Counted from the stretch's first letter, positions 13,876 through 25,342 are shown. The stretch is 64,000 nucleotides of DNA from Diaporthe sp. PMI_573 (GCA_021399435.1 JAJTUP010000012.1:1240001-1304000), one strand, 5' to 3'. A program made the numbers and translations. The notes: generated by a model not told the origin, from the sequence alone.

Positions 13876-16800
13876 GGTGGGAGACAGAGAATGTAGGATC
13901 GCGTGAACTGTGATTCGGGGTGATGGGCAGCCTCTTGGGCAACCTGGACGAGGCGACGCCCAGTTCTCGGAGAAGTGCTTGAGCACTGGGTTCGATGGCG
14001 GAAATTCTCGTGGGCAGGGTTGTGTCGCGCCTGCCTTGTTCACCGGTGGCTTTGAGAAGGAGAGTGCGAGCTGTGCGTGAGCGACGTCGTCGGAGCCGCG
14101 TTGCGGGCCTGTGGCGTGCAGGTGTTGAAATAGCTGAATGGGTCGGTATTATCAAGTGAAAAAGCCAGTCGGTGACTCTATGGCTGCCAACTATTTGAAG
14201 CGCGGTCGGGGTTACGGCATGTCGTTGAATGGCAACATCGACTCGGATGGGTAAAGCTGGATAACAATGCGATCGCGCAAGCCAGGACGGAGACTCTGAC
14301 TGAAAGCTGTTCCTATTGTGACGGACCGACTGATGTGCGGGGTCGTGGCTGTTGCGAGCGGTTGGGCTCGTGGCCGTCGTGAGTGGTGACGGTGGACGCA
14401 GTGAAGTTGAGAGGACGGGTATGGAATTGGGATGGAGTCGTTGCCGTGTGGATGAGGCGGGTATGCTCCCACTCTAGGCAGTGCGGGCTGGCAGCTAAGG
14501 TGAGCGGGAGGCAAGGACGGGCGGCGCAACCAGACAAGCATGCAGCACAGCAACAGACGGTCGGTCCCCCCTCCTCCCCAATCAGAGCAGCCACACGCGC
14601 TTCTGGAAACGGCCTAGCGCGACTCTGTGTTTTGGCGCTCCCTCGCACCTCTGACTGGACCTGAGCGGATGCGAAACAAGAGAGCACCCCCCACCCCCCA
14701 GCTCACCTTCTCACCTTGCAACCCTACCCAATAACTTTACCCCTGCCTTCTCAGCGTAAATACATCACAACTTGAGATGAGCAATTAAACATGTAGAATG
14801 CAAGCAACTGCAAGCGCATTAAATAAAATATAAACCTGTTTGGCACAGCTCGACGTTCCATGACGCATCTTGAATGCGGCGACCTTATGCCCTGTGCAGT
14901 AGGAGGGGGGGGTGATGCCCGTTCTGGAAATGCAAGACGGTCTTGTTGTTGTACGGAGCATGCCTCGGGTGGCTGGCCCCAGGTCTTTGCTAGGTCTTCG
15001 TCCTACTGCCTCCCTTGCTCAGAGTCTATTTGATGGTGAACGCGAACTGCTCCTCTCAGGGCAGCCATCTGTCGTCGTCCTGTCCTGGGTGTTGTTTGCT
15101 ATTCTTGGTTGACGACTGGATCAGAAGCCGCTTCAGAATGCTCTTCGGCCCAAGCACAGTCACAGCGGCTCCTGAACCATCAACTTTGTTTTGCCGACAA
15201 CATGAGATCGCGAGTCTTGACATTCAATGAGGCCTCACGATGGGGCCGTTGTTATTGTCGTGGCGCGTCTGATGCTTGGCCAGAGCTGGTGGGGAGGACT
15301 GCATGCATGCAGTGCAGTGTAAAGGAGCGAGGGGCATTGTTTGTTATGGAACCCGACAGGGAGCGGCAGTGCCTTTGCAATTGCTGGCTGCAGTTGTAAA
15401 CGGGTGGCCAGCCACTTAACGCGTCCCCACCAGGTCGCATTCACCCCAGCCTGGCATCAACACGCACGCACGCACGCACCTCGGACGCCAATCAGGGCCC
15501 TGCATTGGCTTGCCCCTACTCCCTCCTGTCCAACCGGCGCGTGTCCCTGCATGCAATGCGCTCCCGAGAGACCCTGGCAGTAAACAAGGCTCGCCCCAAC
15601 GGCCTGCGCTTCTACCTACACGCGCCGGCTCGCGTTGCACTGGGCTTATCGGTCTGTCTGGTTAGGGAGCCAGCAACAACACTAGAGCAGCTGTGGAATG
15701 CTGACTCTAGCCACCCCCTTGGCAGCATCCTGTCCGCTCCCAATGCTTAACGCAGGGCGCTTGGCAAATGCCACACAATGGGCATTACAGCCTATACACG
15801 TCCTGTTCTCCGCTGCCCATCAATGTTGCTGGTGCTGTTGGCAGTCACGATACCCACTAGTTGAGCGCAACCGTCACCGGGTGGAACTCCATGGCTGCAC
15901 GGGCAACAACCACACATCCCTGGCCCTACTCCGTATGGTAATAATTTACCCTGTGACGGACGACTGAATATTCCGAATGTGGGGGCTTGCTCGGTACGAC
16001 TGAGTGAACTTTGAATTTGCCTTCCAGGACTCGAGTTTCATTGCAGCAATCACTTTTCAGTTGCCTCTGTTGCGACACTATAGGCTCTGCTCGCCGACGG
16101 TTCCCTTTGCCGCTCGGAAACCTCCTTGCTCGGCTTTCACGTGGCGTAGTTCACGCTCGTAGCTCAGGCTCCCACTATTTGGCCAGGCGACTGGGTAGGC
16201 TGTTGCGGGAAGCTCCATTGGCAGACAGGCTATTGCAATTGAATCCGCACTGGACTCTTGATAGTTCGCCCGGAACGTGGGTCCCCATCGGCGGCCGGAA
16301 AGGACCCAGTTGACGCTTTCCGATGTGTGTGTGTGTCTGCTGGGCACTGGACCCCGGAGATTGAGAACTGGATCTGAGATGCTGTGAACGCTCATCCGGC
16401 TGATCGACTTTGCAGCCCCTCAGATTTGCACCGGCTTCGTCAAGGAACAGAGCAGGGAAATACGACGGACTCAGGGGCGGACCACGTTGCCCTCGCTATT
16501 GGGGGGTGCCATCACTGCAACCTCCTCCCACTTCATGTCAAGCCCCGCCCCGCATCTTTCAGAGCCCGACCTCACTCACACCCTTCAGGTCCTAATGTTA
16601 TGGGAACGTGTCCGAGCACAAACACACTACCGCCAACCGGACCGCTGCCCGTTGAGCCCCGTCAGCACAAGCAGTTAGTTTCATGATGCCCCTCTTCCAT
16701 CGCCCAGCGCCCAGGAAGCAGACGTTGTCGCTGCAGACAGTAGCACATGAAGAGACCAGACACTTTCATACCTCGCCGTGTACGTCCGACGGCTGACGGC

Positions 16801-17645
16801 TGACGGCTGAATACACGATGAACTGCCTTGTTCGCGATCGTTGGGTGCTGGCATGGGCGACCCTGGTTTCTCATCCTTGAGTGCCGTCCCCCGGAGTTCC
16901 ACTCTCGCAGCTCAGACGGAGATTTTGTGGCTTGTTGACTTGAGCAAAGTTGCGGGCCCCGGGGAACTACTGTGTACTGTTATCAGCCTCCGCCGTTGCC
17001 CTCGAGAGCGCTATATGCCGGCATGCCGGCGATAATTGGAGAGAGCAGTTACACTGGCGTGGAACCTTATTTGCCGTGAGAGGCACACAGTCACGTCCTG
17101 TCTTGCATCTGCGGGTACCTGCTCCTCCTTTCCACACACAGCCTGCGATGGCGAGCTTGCACAACCATGGCGTTGGTTGTACGCTATGGTCTTGACTCGC
17201 GGGAGCTTCCTTGCCATATCATCCTACATTCCTGCACGTCCGGGCCCGTCAGCCAGGGTTCAACGCCATCGTCCCATGAGCGCTCGTCTGCTGGGCTACA
17301 GGGTTGGCTTGTCGACTTGCTCCCTGTCTTACGGAGGCCTGGCCAGTGCCCTGTTACATGCGGAGGAAAGTGTCTTGGTCAAGTTGCAGCACAACTCCTC
17401 TCAAGCACAATTAGATTGAGGTCGTCTCGAGAGCATGGACCTCGAGGTCGTCTTGCCCGAGTGGGCAAGCCCGGGTCTTTGCTCTGATACCTGCTGGCCT
17501 GGCGAATAAATATTCTCAGGACGGCGGCTTCGGTTCTTGCTTTCTCCTGTCTTTTCTGCACAGGTGTTGTTCATTTCTGCAGTTCTGTTACGATCGTCCA
17601 CATTCATCGGGGTACCCATTCCTCCCCCACGTGGCAGCGCCTCCA
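13876..17645. promoter_or_regulatory. Long divergent intergenic region between CDH1 and the RGS-LOV gene
   Basis: About 3.8 kb without a supportable gene, the longest gap in the window. It separates the starts of CDH1 and the RGS-LOV gene. It holds a CACG-type short tandem run at 15461-15479, a short GT run near 16325, and three adjacent ACGGCTG copies near 16789-16809. GATCGA or CGATCG sites, the core bound by White-Collar-type GATA factors, occur near 16404, 16828 and 17591. That number is not clearly above chance. Short open frames here lack family features on either strand. Confidence 0.4.
17435..17509 (+). other. Possible upstream ORF (24 codons) before the RGS-LOV gene
   Basis: An ATG at 17435 opens a 24-codon frame (MDLEVVLPEWASPGLCSDTC...) ending in TAA, about 137 nt before the main start. 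It would act as a uORF only if transcription begins upstream of it, which the sequence alone cannot show. A direct repeat GAGGTCGTCT flanks its start (17418 and 17444). Confidence 0.25.
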
Positions 17646-20521
17646 ATGACGGACTTAAGGAGCAGCGACAAGGCTGAGTTCAAAGGGTTGCGCCGGGCTT
17701 CCTTTGCTCGTGCCCTCCACGTGCCAGCCATTGGCCGACGGAAGCATGTTGAAATCGTTGAGAATGCCAACCGCAAAGCTCCCTCCAGCGGAAACAGTAC
17801 CGAGAAGGGGCCCCAGCGCACCCCGAGCCCCAACCCAGTGACTGTCTCGATTGCTTCTCGAGGAGCTGAACACCATGGCGGCGATGAAGGCGCAGAGATT
17901 CCGGATATACCACTTCGAAGGGCTCACGTGAAGAGGGTCAGCACCGACTACAGCGGCGCATCACTCGGCACCTTGGAGCGAATGTTGACTACCGGCGCGA
18001 CGCCGGATGGGGCCAACGGTCACCACTTCGGCCCTACCAATCCCAACGCGCTCGTGTCCAGTGGCGAGAAGAGGTATAGTGCCTGGTTCCCTCCCTGGCG
18101 GGATCGACCCCTCATTGGCAGCCGGAGGACTGACGATGGAGCAGTCTGCCCGATGTCCCAGAGGCATCGTCACTATCAACGATCAGGGCGGAGGTTGATT
18201 CGTATCTCGAATCTGTGCGTGAGACGCACTCGGCCCCCGAGTCCACCGTCGGCTCCGTCATGTCGCCTTCCACCTACGGGAGGAGTGCCCAAGACAGATC
18301 GACTATCGAGCCGTCCATAACCTCAGTCTCAATGCACACTGATTTCACATCGTCCTTGCCTGCTCTGCAAACAAGAGGTGCCGACGAGGCATGCGACGCT
18401 CTTGAGCCGCTGGCCGAGGAGGACGTGGAGCCAGGCAGTTTCGACCTTGTCATACCGGCGACGAACCTCACCGTCTACAACCTCGAGAGGAGATCGGAGC
18501 TCCTCTTCTCAGTGGACCACCTGCGCATCATTTTTGGTGATCCTGTCTTTCTGCAGAGATTCTTAAACTTCATCAGCATCTACCGGCCTCAGTCAATGCC
18601 TCTGCTTCGCTACTATCTCGAAGCGCTGAAGGCAATAAGGGCGCTCGAGTGGATCAACAGCATGATCTCGGGTACTTTAAGACTAGATGGCCACGACTTT
18701 GCTTCCAAGTTGGAACCAACGAGCAACAAGTCTCTTCTGCAGAAGGCGGAGGAAGCCTGTGAGAGGCTCTCGAGGGATGAACTCCCTGCTTATATCACCC
18801 ATGTTTGGACCGAATTTGTCGAGACATCGATGCGAAGACGCATCACGGGTACTTTGCCGCCGCACTTGCATGATATGAGCGACGGTCTTGCTGAGGTCTT
18901 TTGTATCACTGACCCATCTCGGCCCGACAACCCAATAGTTTTCACTTCTGAGGGTAAGTTGCTGCCATCCTGTCGATCCCACGTCGATGTCTGCTGACGA
19001 GCGCCGACAGAATTTCATCGCATGACACAATATGGCCTCGACTATGTCATTGGGAGAAATTGTCGCTTCCTCCAAGGCCCCAAGACGAACCCCTTCGCCG
19101 TGCAACGGATCCGAGACAAGCTTGAGCAGGGAAAGCAGCATTACGAAACATTCCTGAACTACAGGCGGGATGGTTCGCCTTTCATGAACTTGCTCATGTG
19201 TGCCCCGTTGATGGATTCCACGGGTATCGTGAGGTACTACCTAGGGGCGCAGGTTGACGTCTCAGGGCTGGCGAAAGACTGCTCTGGGCTGGAGTCCCTG
19301 CGAAGGCTGGTCGACAAAGATGAAGAGGAAAAACAGGGGCCAGGCGCCCAAGATAACGACTGCGATGCTGCCTCCTGGGTGGACAGTGGCGCCGATGTGG
19401 ACGCGGCCCCTCCTGTCGGCTTTCCTTCAGCTAGACATGCTGAATTGGGAGAGAGGGACCATTTCCGCCTTCTGTGCGAGGTACTCAACCGCCAGGAACT
19501 CGAGACCGTCCGGCGCTATGGTGGTCGGATGCACCGGAACCAGCAAGAACAGATGCAGCACGAATCATCCTCGAACTGGGCCAAGGGCCGCGTCATACTC
19601 CACGACAACGAGAGCTCGCCGCCCGGCAGTCCACGGCGCCAGAACAACTCTGAGGTGCACGACTGCACTGGGAACATCACCATCTCCTCACGGGCGACCT
19701 CCCCACCCCTGACGGCTGTCCCGATCGCCCCGGCGCCCACCGTCCCCACGACCCTCCACGGTCCGCGGGTGCCCACGATCTACGAGCATTTCCTCGTCGT
19801 GCGGCCATACCCCTCGCTCAAGATCCTGTTCGCGTCGCCGTCCCTGCGCGTCCCCGGCATCCTGCAGAGCCACCTGATGGGCAGGATCGGCGGCTCGAAG
19901 CGCATCCACGAGGAGCTCGAGCAGGCCTTCGCGCTGGGCCAGGGGGTGACGGCCAAGGTGCGGTGGATCTCCGGGGGCGTGCGGAGCGACAGCAGCAGCG
20001 GCGGGAGCAGCGGCGAGAACGGGGGCAAGGAGGGCAGGCCCCGCTGGATCCACTGCACGCCGCTGATCGGGTCCAACGGGTCCGTCGGCGTGTGGATGGT
20101 CGTCGTCGTTGACGAGGAGGCGGACGGCAGTGGCAGCGGGGGCCGCATGAGGCGGGACGCGCCGACCGTCAATGGGCCTCGGGCCAGGGGCGACAGGCGC
20201 AGGAACCACGATAGCCTGCTCGCGCTCGACACCATGTCGCTCAACGACTTTGCCGCCATGAACAGCCTGCCGCAGGACGAGGACCTGAGGCAGCACGTCC
20301 GCCACATGTACGAGGAGACGAGGCGGCGGGAGAGGGCGGCCGCCGGGGCCGACGGCTGGGACAGGAAGTGGACCGAGTCGAGGGACGGGGATAGGGAGAC
20401 CATCAGGGTGAAGGAGGCGTCCACCTCCGGGTCATGGAGGGGCAGGGTGGAGGAGCTGCGGAAGGTGGCCTACAGCCGGAGCCGGAGCAGTTCGCCGTTC
20501 ACTCTGAAGATTGATGATTGA
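17646..20521 (+). CDS. RGS-LOV blue-light photoreceptor
   Basis: Exons: 17646-18073, 18145-18953 and 19011-20521 (introns 71 and 57 nt), giving 915 aa. Residues 1-250 are polar and Ser/Pro-rich. An RGS-like helical domain covers about 261-381 (LLFSVDHLRIIFGDPVFLQR... through EACERL to VWTEFVETSMRRRI). A LOV domain follows at about 385-500. Its core GRNCRFLQG places the flavin-adduct Cys at residue 430. The flavin-contact FLNYRRDGSPF and the Gln of GAQVDVS (493) are also present, so photochemistry should be intact. The C-terminal half contains a second PAS-like stretch (YEHFLVVRPYPSLKILFASP ... PRWIHCTPLIGSNGSVGVWM, about 650-770) and a charged tail. Characterised fungal RGS-LOV proteins such as Botrytis BcLOV4 bind anionic membrane lipids on blue light. 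A similar role, tuning heterotrimeric G-protein signalling at the plasma membrane, is inferred here. Confidence 0.92.
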
Positions 20522-21265
20522 GGATGAGACCTTCTTTATCAACAGGAACCTGTGATTTGCGCCAGCATCCAAAGCAGTGACTCGTGGAAGGGAGTTAGCT
20601 GCTGCGTCTTGAGAAAGCGTGACTTCAGGCGGACGTGAGGGAACGAAGTTCGAATGAAGCTAAGGATACCCATGGGCGCGCTGGGTGGACTGCGAGGCAT
20701 AATGAAGACTGCAGAGTGTAACCAAGAGTGATTGAGTTTGGGCCTGGATATCTGGGTATTTGGCGAAGAGATTATACCTTGTTAGGTCTTCGTTGACATA
20801 CGGCATGGACTGTCTCTCGTTTGACGATCACTTTGGCCCTCACGGGCGACCTCTAATTCATTGTTTACACAACTATGTGACGAGGCACCACGGCCTCTTC
20901 CGCTGCGGCCACGCCACTGCCTGCAAAATTGAAATAGGATCCCGACGGCTATCAGTCTGTAGATTGTCTGTCGCCTCCAAACAGTCTATTGTGAAAACAA
21001 GCGGTTCGTGTGCCTCCCCGTCTGTCTTGTCTTTCCCGAACGCCTCGTGCCGCCTATACCTCTCCGCAGGTATCATCGTCACTATATTATGCCACAATAC
21101 AAAGGAAAATTTACAATGTAGAAAGGCAGAAGTCCGGTACATCCGGAGCGTCTCTCTGGTGGGGTTCAGTCTAAATAAGGCCCAATGCAAGCAAGATTGT
21201 GTTGTAGCCCTCCGCGATAACGAGCTGGACTTCTTTCAACGAGGCAGCCCCTGAGCTCTCTGTGA
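20522..21265. other. Intergenic between convergent genes
   Basis: About 740 nt between the 3' ends of the RGS-LOV gene and the next minus-strand gene. No coding, repeat or RNA feature was recognised. Confidence 0.5.
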
Positions 21266-22447
21266 TTAGGCAGGGGATGTTTCCGTCTGGGCGAGTCTCG
21301 TCCTCCAGCTGTCACACACCTCTTCAAACCCGCCCACAATGTCCCCGCAGACGGTGGCGCATTCCCTCTTCTCCAGCCTCTCGCCCCAGTTGCCCTTGGA
21401 CAGCCACGCCTCGCCCTCTTCCCTCAGCTCCTCGTCCCTCTTCAGTTCTGCCACCAGCTCCTTCGCGCTTTTCAGCTTCCTCGTCGCCGTGGTCGATGTC
21501 TGTCGCGACATGTGCAGCGTGTCGGAGAGGTAGGACAGAGTCTGCACCAGGTCATTGGTCAAGTTTTGCAGACCCATGATGCTCGAGAATGCGGCCTGCG
21601 AGGGCCTCGGCATCATTTCCTGTAACGCGGTGAGCTCCGGCAGGAGCGAGTCTATCGTCTCGGAGTCGGGTGGTACGGCGAGGGGGTTGAGCAGCGGGAA
21701 AGTGAGGTTCTGTAGCTGCCGGGTCTGGTGCGTGAGGTGTGTCGTGAGCGCCGAGTGTGCGGTTATGAGTCGGGTTGTGTTGCTCTCGACGGTAGACTGC
21801 GGAGCGAGATCTCTCAGGCCTTCCGTTACCCTTTTGAATACACCGTCTGTGTGCCCTCCATTATTCTCTGTCCCCCGTCGGGCGAGCGACTCGACGGCGT
21901 CCATCCTGGCGACAAGTGTGGCCGACATGCCCGGTGACTCAAGGTCCGACTCGGAGCCATACTCGCTGCCGTCGTAATCACTGGGCTTCCTGCGGTGGCC
22001 GCGCCCATTCATCGCCGGTGGGAGCGTCAGGCTCATGTGCTTGCTCTTACGGCCATCCGGGCTCCCGACGTCTACCCCACTGTCCCGTACCCCATCTTGC
22101 CTCTGTGCGTCGTTTTGGTCTCCGCTGTCCTCATCGCCAGTGTCCACGCTGATGCCGGGTGCGCCGTTCTGGTCATAGTATTCGTCCTCGCCGTCCGAGA
22201 GGGCATCTGCCAGCTCGTCTGCGAGGTTGCCCAGCCCGTTGCCGCCATCTGTGTCCCCAAGACCCATGCCGCTGGTGTTGAACATGCTGTCGCCCTCGCC
22301 CTGGTTGAAGCCACTCCGTTGTGGGGTGCCGGGGTCGGGGCCCGCAAGCGAACTGCGGGACTGACGCCTCTCGTGGGGTGAGTGGGAGAAGTCGAAGTCC
22401 GAGCTCGCGCGGGAGTGGGAGAATCGAGGCGTGGTGGGAGACGCCAT
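21266..22447 (-). CDS. Hypothetical fungal protein with acidic N-half and helical C-half
   Basis: A single-exon frame of 393 aa that I do not recognise. Residues 1-165 are low-complexity, Ser/Asp/Gly-rich and acidic (ADALSDGEDEYYDQ). A basic patch KHMSLTLPPAMNGRGHRRKPS follows near 135-155. From about 170 to the end the sequence is dense in heptad-like helix (TTRLITAHSALTTHLTHQTR, SIMGLQNLTNDLVQTLSYLS, ATRKLKSAKELVAELKRDEE), ending GGFEEVCDSWRTRL. There is no signal peptide or membrane segment. The ordered, Trp-containing C-terminus and uniform codon use argue for a real gene. The layout suits an adaptor or cytoskeletal linker, but no function can be assigned. Confidence 0.75.
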   Translation of the reverse strand: MASPTTPRFSHSRASSDFDFSHSPHERRQSRSSLAGPDPGTPQRSGFNQGEGDSMFNTSGMGLGDTDGGNGLGNLADELADALSDGEDEYYDQNGAPGISVDTGDEDSGDQNDAQRQDGVRDSGVDVGSPDGRKSKHMSLTLPPAMNGRGHRRKPSDYDGSEYGSESDLESPGMSATLVARMDAVESLARRGTENNGGHTDGVFKRVTEGLRDLAPQSTVESNTTRLITAHSALTTHLTHQTRQLQNLTFPLLNPLAVPPDSETIDSLLPELTALQEMMPRPSQAAFSSIMGLQNLTNDLVQTLSYLSDTLHMSRQTSTTATRKLKSAKELVAELKRDEELREEGEAWLSKGNWGERLEKRECATVCGDIVGGFEEVCDSWRTRLAQTETSPA

Positions 22448-23518
22448 TTTGTCGGTTATTCTGTAGGTTGCGTGAAGGAGGAAGGTTGTGCGTCTGACCG
22501 CCGGGGATCGCTGGCTCGTGGGAGCCCCGTCTTGTGGTTTTGGGCCCCGCAGAGCGGCGTTCGGTCAAGTGTTCGTTGAAGCCCCTGGGGTGGTGGTTCG
22601 GCACAGCTGGCAGGGGATGGATTGCAGGGTATGGGGCACTGGGTGGATGGTCGAGGTCGAATCAACGGAGATGTCGTGGCTTGTCGGCAAGAATGACTGT
22701 TCTGGTGGGCAGAGGATAAAGGAGAGACACGGACCCTTTCGTCGCCGAAGAGCAAACAAGGGCGACCGAAAGTCAGTCAGCCCAGAAACCGAGAGTCGCT
22801 GTTGCTGGCTATAACAGAATTTGTTATAGACAGCGGAGCACAACAAACACTCTGCGGTCGTTTATTCGCTGGGATGGGGCTTCCGGCCTAGCAAGGCATG
22901 AACAAGTAGACAGTTTGCTTTGTTGTGACGGCATGGGCCCCGAGCGAGCATCGACGGGGTCGGCTGTAGAACAATGCCGGCGGCCTGCGTTGATCAAGAA
23001 GATGGGGGTCGAAATGGAGTTGAGTTACCCCTTCCCTTTGAGTGCCAGGCTCATCACCGGCAGTGCTTGGTGCACATGGCAAATTCCAGCGCGAATACAG
23101 ATGTACCCAGGTACCGTAATCAAAAGCGCGTTCGAATCGTCAAGACGCTCAACAGGGGTGAGGGCCAATCGGGACTACGGAGTACCTGAGCACTAGCAGC
23201 CAGACGTGACGGCCGCACTCCGCAGCTGATAGCAGTCGCGGTACAGGCAGGTGATGGAATCGGCCACCCCTTGGACGCCTGCACAAATTTTGGCCCTGAC
23301 AATCAACGTGGAATGACGGGACAAACACGCCATTCACCCATTATTGTCTCACTACTTGGGGGCCCAGGAGCGCGTTCTCTCACCTGTTGACATCCAAGAC
23401 TGACCCTGAGCACAGATCGCGACGGGGACGGGCGCTCGACACCGGCAATTCCCCAGCTGATGAGCACACGTCCGTGAACCAAGCGAGCCGGGGGTGACAG
23501 GGCCGAGATCAACTCACC
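22448..23518. promoter_or_regulatory. Divergent intergenic region between the hypothetical gene and NAT3
   Basis: About 1.1 kb between two divergent starts, so it should contain both promoters. I recognise no specific site, repeat or further gene. Confidence 0.4.
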
Positions 23519-24167
23519 ATGGCAAATTTCCGTCGTTTCAGAGCCGACGATGTAAACAAGTTCTCAAAGTGCAATCTCGACCCCTTTACCGAGACATATG
23601 AGCTCGGCTTCTACCTGCAGTACCACGCCAAATGGCCCTCACTCTTCCAGGTCGCAGAGGACCAGGATGGCAACATCATCGGCTACCGTGAGCCACCTTG
23701 TCCCCCAAGTGTCCCGTCCCACACGGCCTGCCTGCAGGACCATGCCGCTGACAAGTCTCACAGTCATGGGCAAGCTTGAGTCCTCCCCGGCCTACTACCA
23801 GGGCTCTGAGAACTACCTGCCGTGGCATGCACACATCACCGCGCTGACAGTAGCCCCCGAGGCACGCCGCCTGGGCATAGGGAAGCTGCTCAGTGAGCAG
23901 CTTGAGGCGGTTGCCGACGACAATAACGCCTGGTTTGTTGACCTGTTCGTGCGCGCCTCAAACCACAAGGCCATCGCGTTCTACAAGAGCATGGGCTACA
24001 GCGTCTACCGTGTCGTCAAGGACTACTACGGTGACAACACCGAGGATCCGACCCTGGACAGCGAGGATGCCTATGACATGCGAAAGTCCTGCAAGAGGGA
24101 TGTTAAGGGAGAACATGTGAGGGAGGACGGGATGCAGCACGAGGTGAACCCCGAGGGCGTCTGGTGA
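23519..24167 (+). CDS. NAT3: N-alpha-acetyltransferase NatB catalytic subunit (Naa20/Nat3)
   Basis: NatB acetylates the N-terminal Met of proteins starting Met-Asp, Met-Glu, Met-Asn or Met-Gln, co-translationally on the ribosome, together with the auxiliary subunit Naa25/Mdm20. Exons are 23519-23687 and 23764-24167 (intron 76 nt), giving 190 aa, close to the usual length. The opening MANFRRFRADDVNKFSKCNL and the segment LDPFTETYELGFYLQYHAKWP are characteristic of Naa20. The acetyl-CoA loop is RRLGIGKLL (R-x-x-G-x-G type), preceded by HITALTVAPEA. The GNAT fold ends with FVRASNHKAIAFYKSMGYSV. The tail DSEDAYDMRKS is also typical. All expected motifs are present. The gene ends 107 nt from the convergent SDR gene. 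Confidence 0.96.
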
Positions 24168-24274
24168 GGGATTGTATGTCCTCTAATGTCGGCCGCCCCA
24201 AGACGGTTCAGTCTGTATGGCTTCCTTCACCGTACCGAGCCAGCTGGCCGCAATTTCAACACTTGGCCGTCATC

Positions 24275-25342
24275 TCATGTCCAAGCTCCGTCCACTGCGT
24301 ATACACTGCCGCTCACGAATGTACTCTCTGGACCCAGGAGGAAGACAATCACGTTTGCTACCTCCTCCGCCGTCCCGTGCCGTTGGAAAGCACTTGGTTC
24401 GTCGAATGGTGCCTCCTACAGCATTCGAAGTTAACTACCAAAGGACCAAGGGAGTAGTTTCATACAAATTGGGGCAAAGAAGAGGGTCACAATGTGGCCG
24501 TGGCCTGTTTCAGAGCCAGCAGTGTGACAAGTTATTTGAGCCATATGCCACAGGGAGGAAGTTTCTTCTGGAAGGGGTTAAGATTGTATCCAGAAGCTGC
24601 TTACCGCGGGTCTGCAACTTAGGTCCCAGTGTTTTTGCATCAGAGGGGTGTATATCGACCCTGGAGCAACGGCGTTCACTCGAACCTCGCGAAGGCCATT
24701 CTCCTGAGCAGCGGCCTTTGTCAATCCTATTACGCCATGCTTGCTCGCATCGTATGCGGCATGACGCGCGAACCCTAACACGAAGGTAAAAGTGTGAGCA
24801 ATCGGATGTGGTTGGTGGCAGTCCTTGGAGGATTTAGGAACAGGGCAGGCGGGATCAGGGGGCGACATACCTTTCGTCCCGTGAATGGAAGCGACGTTCA
24901 CAATGGAGCCCCCATCCACCACTCTATTCAATTCGGCCCTCAAGCAAAACATCATGCCTGTCAGGTTCACAGCAATGATTCGGTCCCATTCGTTGTCATC
25001 CAAGTCTGCCACGGCGTCCCTCCCGTGGCCCTTTCCAATAATTCCGGCCACATTAGCAGCCCCGTCTAGCCGTCCAAACTCCGACACGATGCTTCCTATC
25101 CACGACTCGACGTCGGAACGCCTTGAGACATCCAGTATTGACGTTTTGAAGCTGCGCTTCTGGGAAGTGAAGAAGGACCCGGCGCTGTCCAGGGCGGCTT
25201 GGTCCACATCGGCTATGCAGACTATTGCTCCCTTCTGAGCGAGACTCTTTGCTGAAGCCAGCCCTATTCCGGACGCCCCACCTGTGATAGCAAAGACCTT
25301 GCCCTCAAGAGGGAGGCCAGGCGCGGTGCCGTTTTGGATCAT
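24275..25342 (-). CDS. Short-chain dehydrogenase/reductase (classical SDR)
   Basis: A 260-aa NAD(P)-dependent oxidoreductase rebuilt from three exons: 25342-24871, 24774-24605 and 24415-24275. It begins MIQNGTAPGLPLEGKVFAIT. The cofactor loop is TGGASGIG, followed by CIADVD (an acidic residue after strand 2, suggesting NAD(H) preference) and NVAGIIG. The active site has the Ser of NVASIHG and YDASK (Tyr and Lys). It continues VNAVAPGSIYTPL and ends RHGTAEEVANVIVFLLGPES...SGSVYAVDGAWT. The first intron (96 nt) is a multiple of three and stop-free, so unspliced reading inserts 32 residues before the active-site Tyr. The second intron (189 nt) must be removed to reach the normal SDR C-terminus. 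The substrate is unknown. Confidence 0.9.

Noticed and set aside
15461..15479. CACG repeat considered as part of a CRISPR-like or regulatory array
   Set aside because: Short simple-sequence repeat with no spacers; this is a eukaryotic genome.
16404..17596. GATCGA/CGATCG sites as definite White Collar light-response elements
   Set aside because: Three six-base matches in over 3 kb are close to chance; reported only as a weak hint.
19688..20424. Two long minus-strand frames antisense to the RGS-LOV gene
   Set aside because: GC-rich third-position shadow of the coding strand; low-complexity Ala/Arg/Pro translation.
23121..23160. GTTCGAATC-like string considered as a tRNA T-loop
   Set aside because: No matching acceptor, D or anticodon stems around it.
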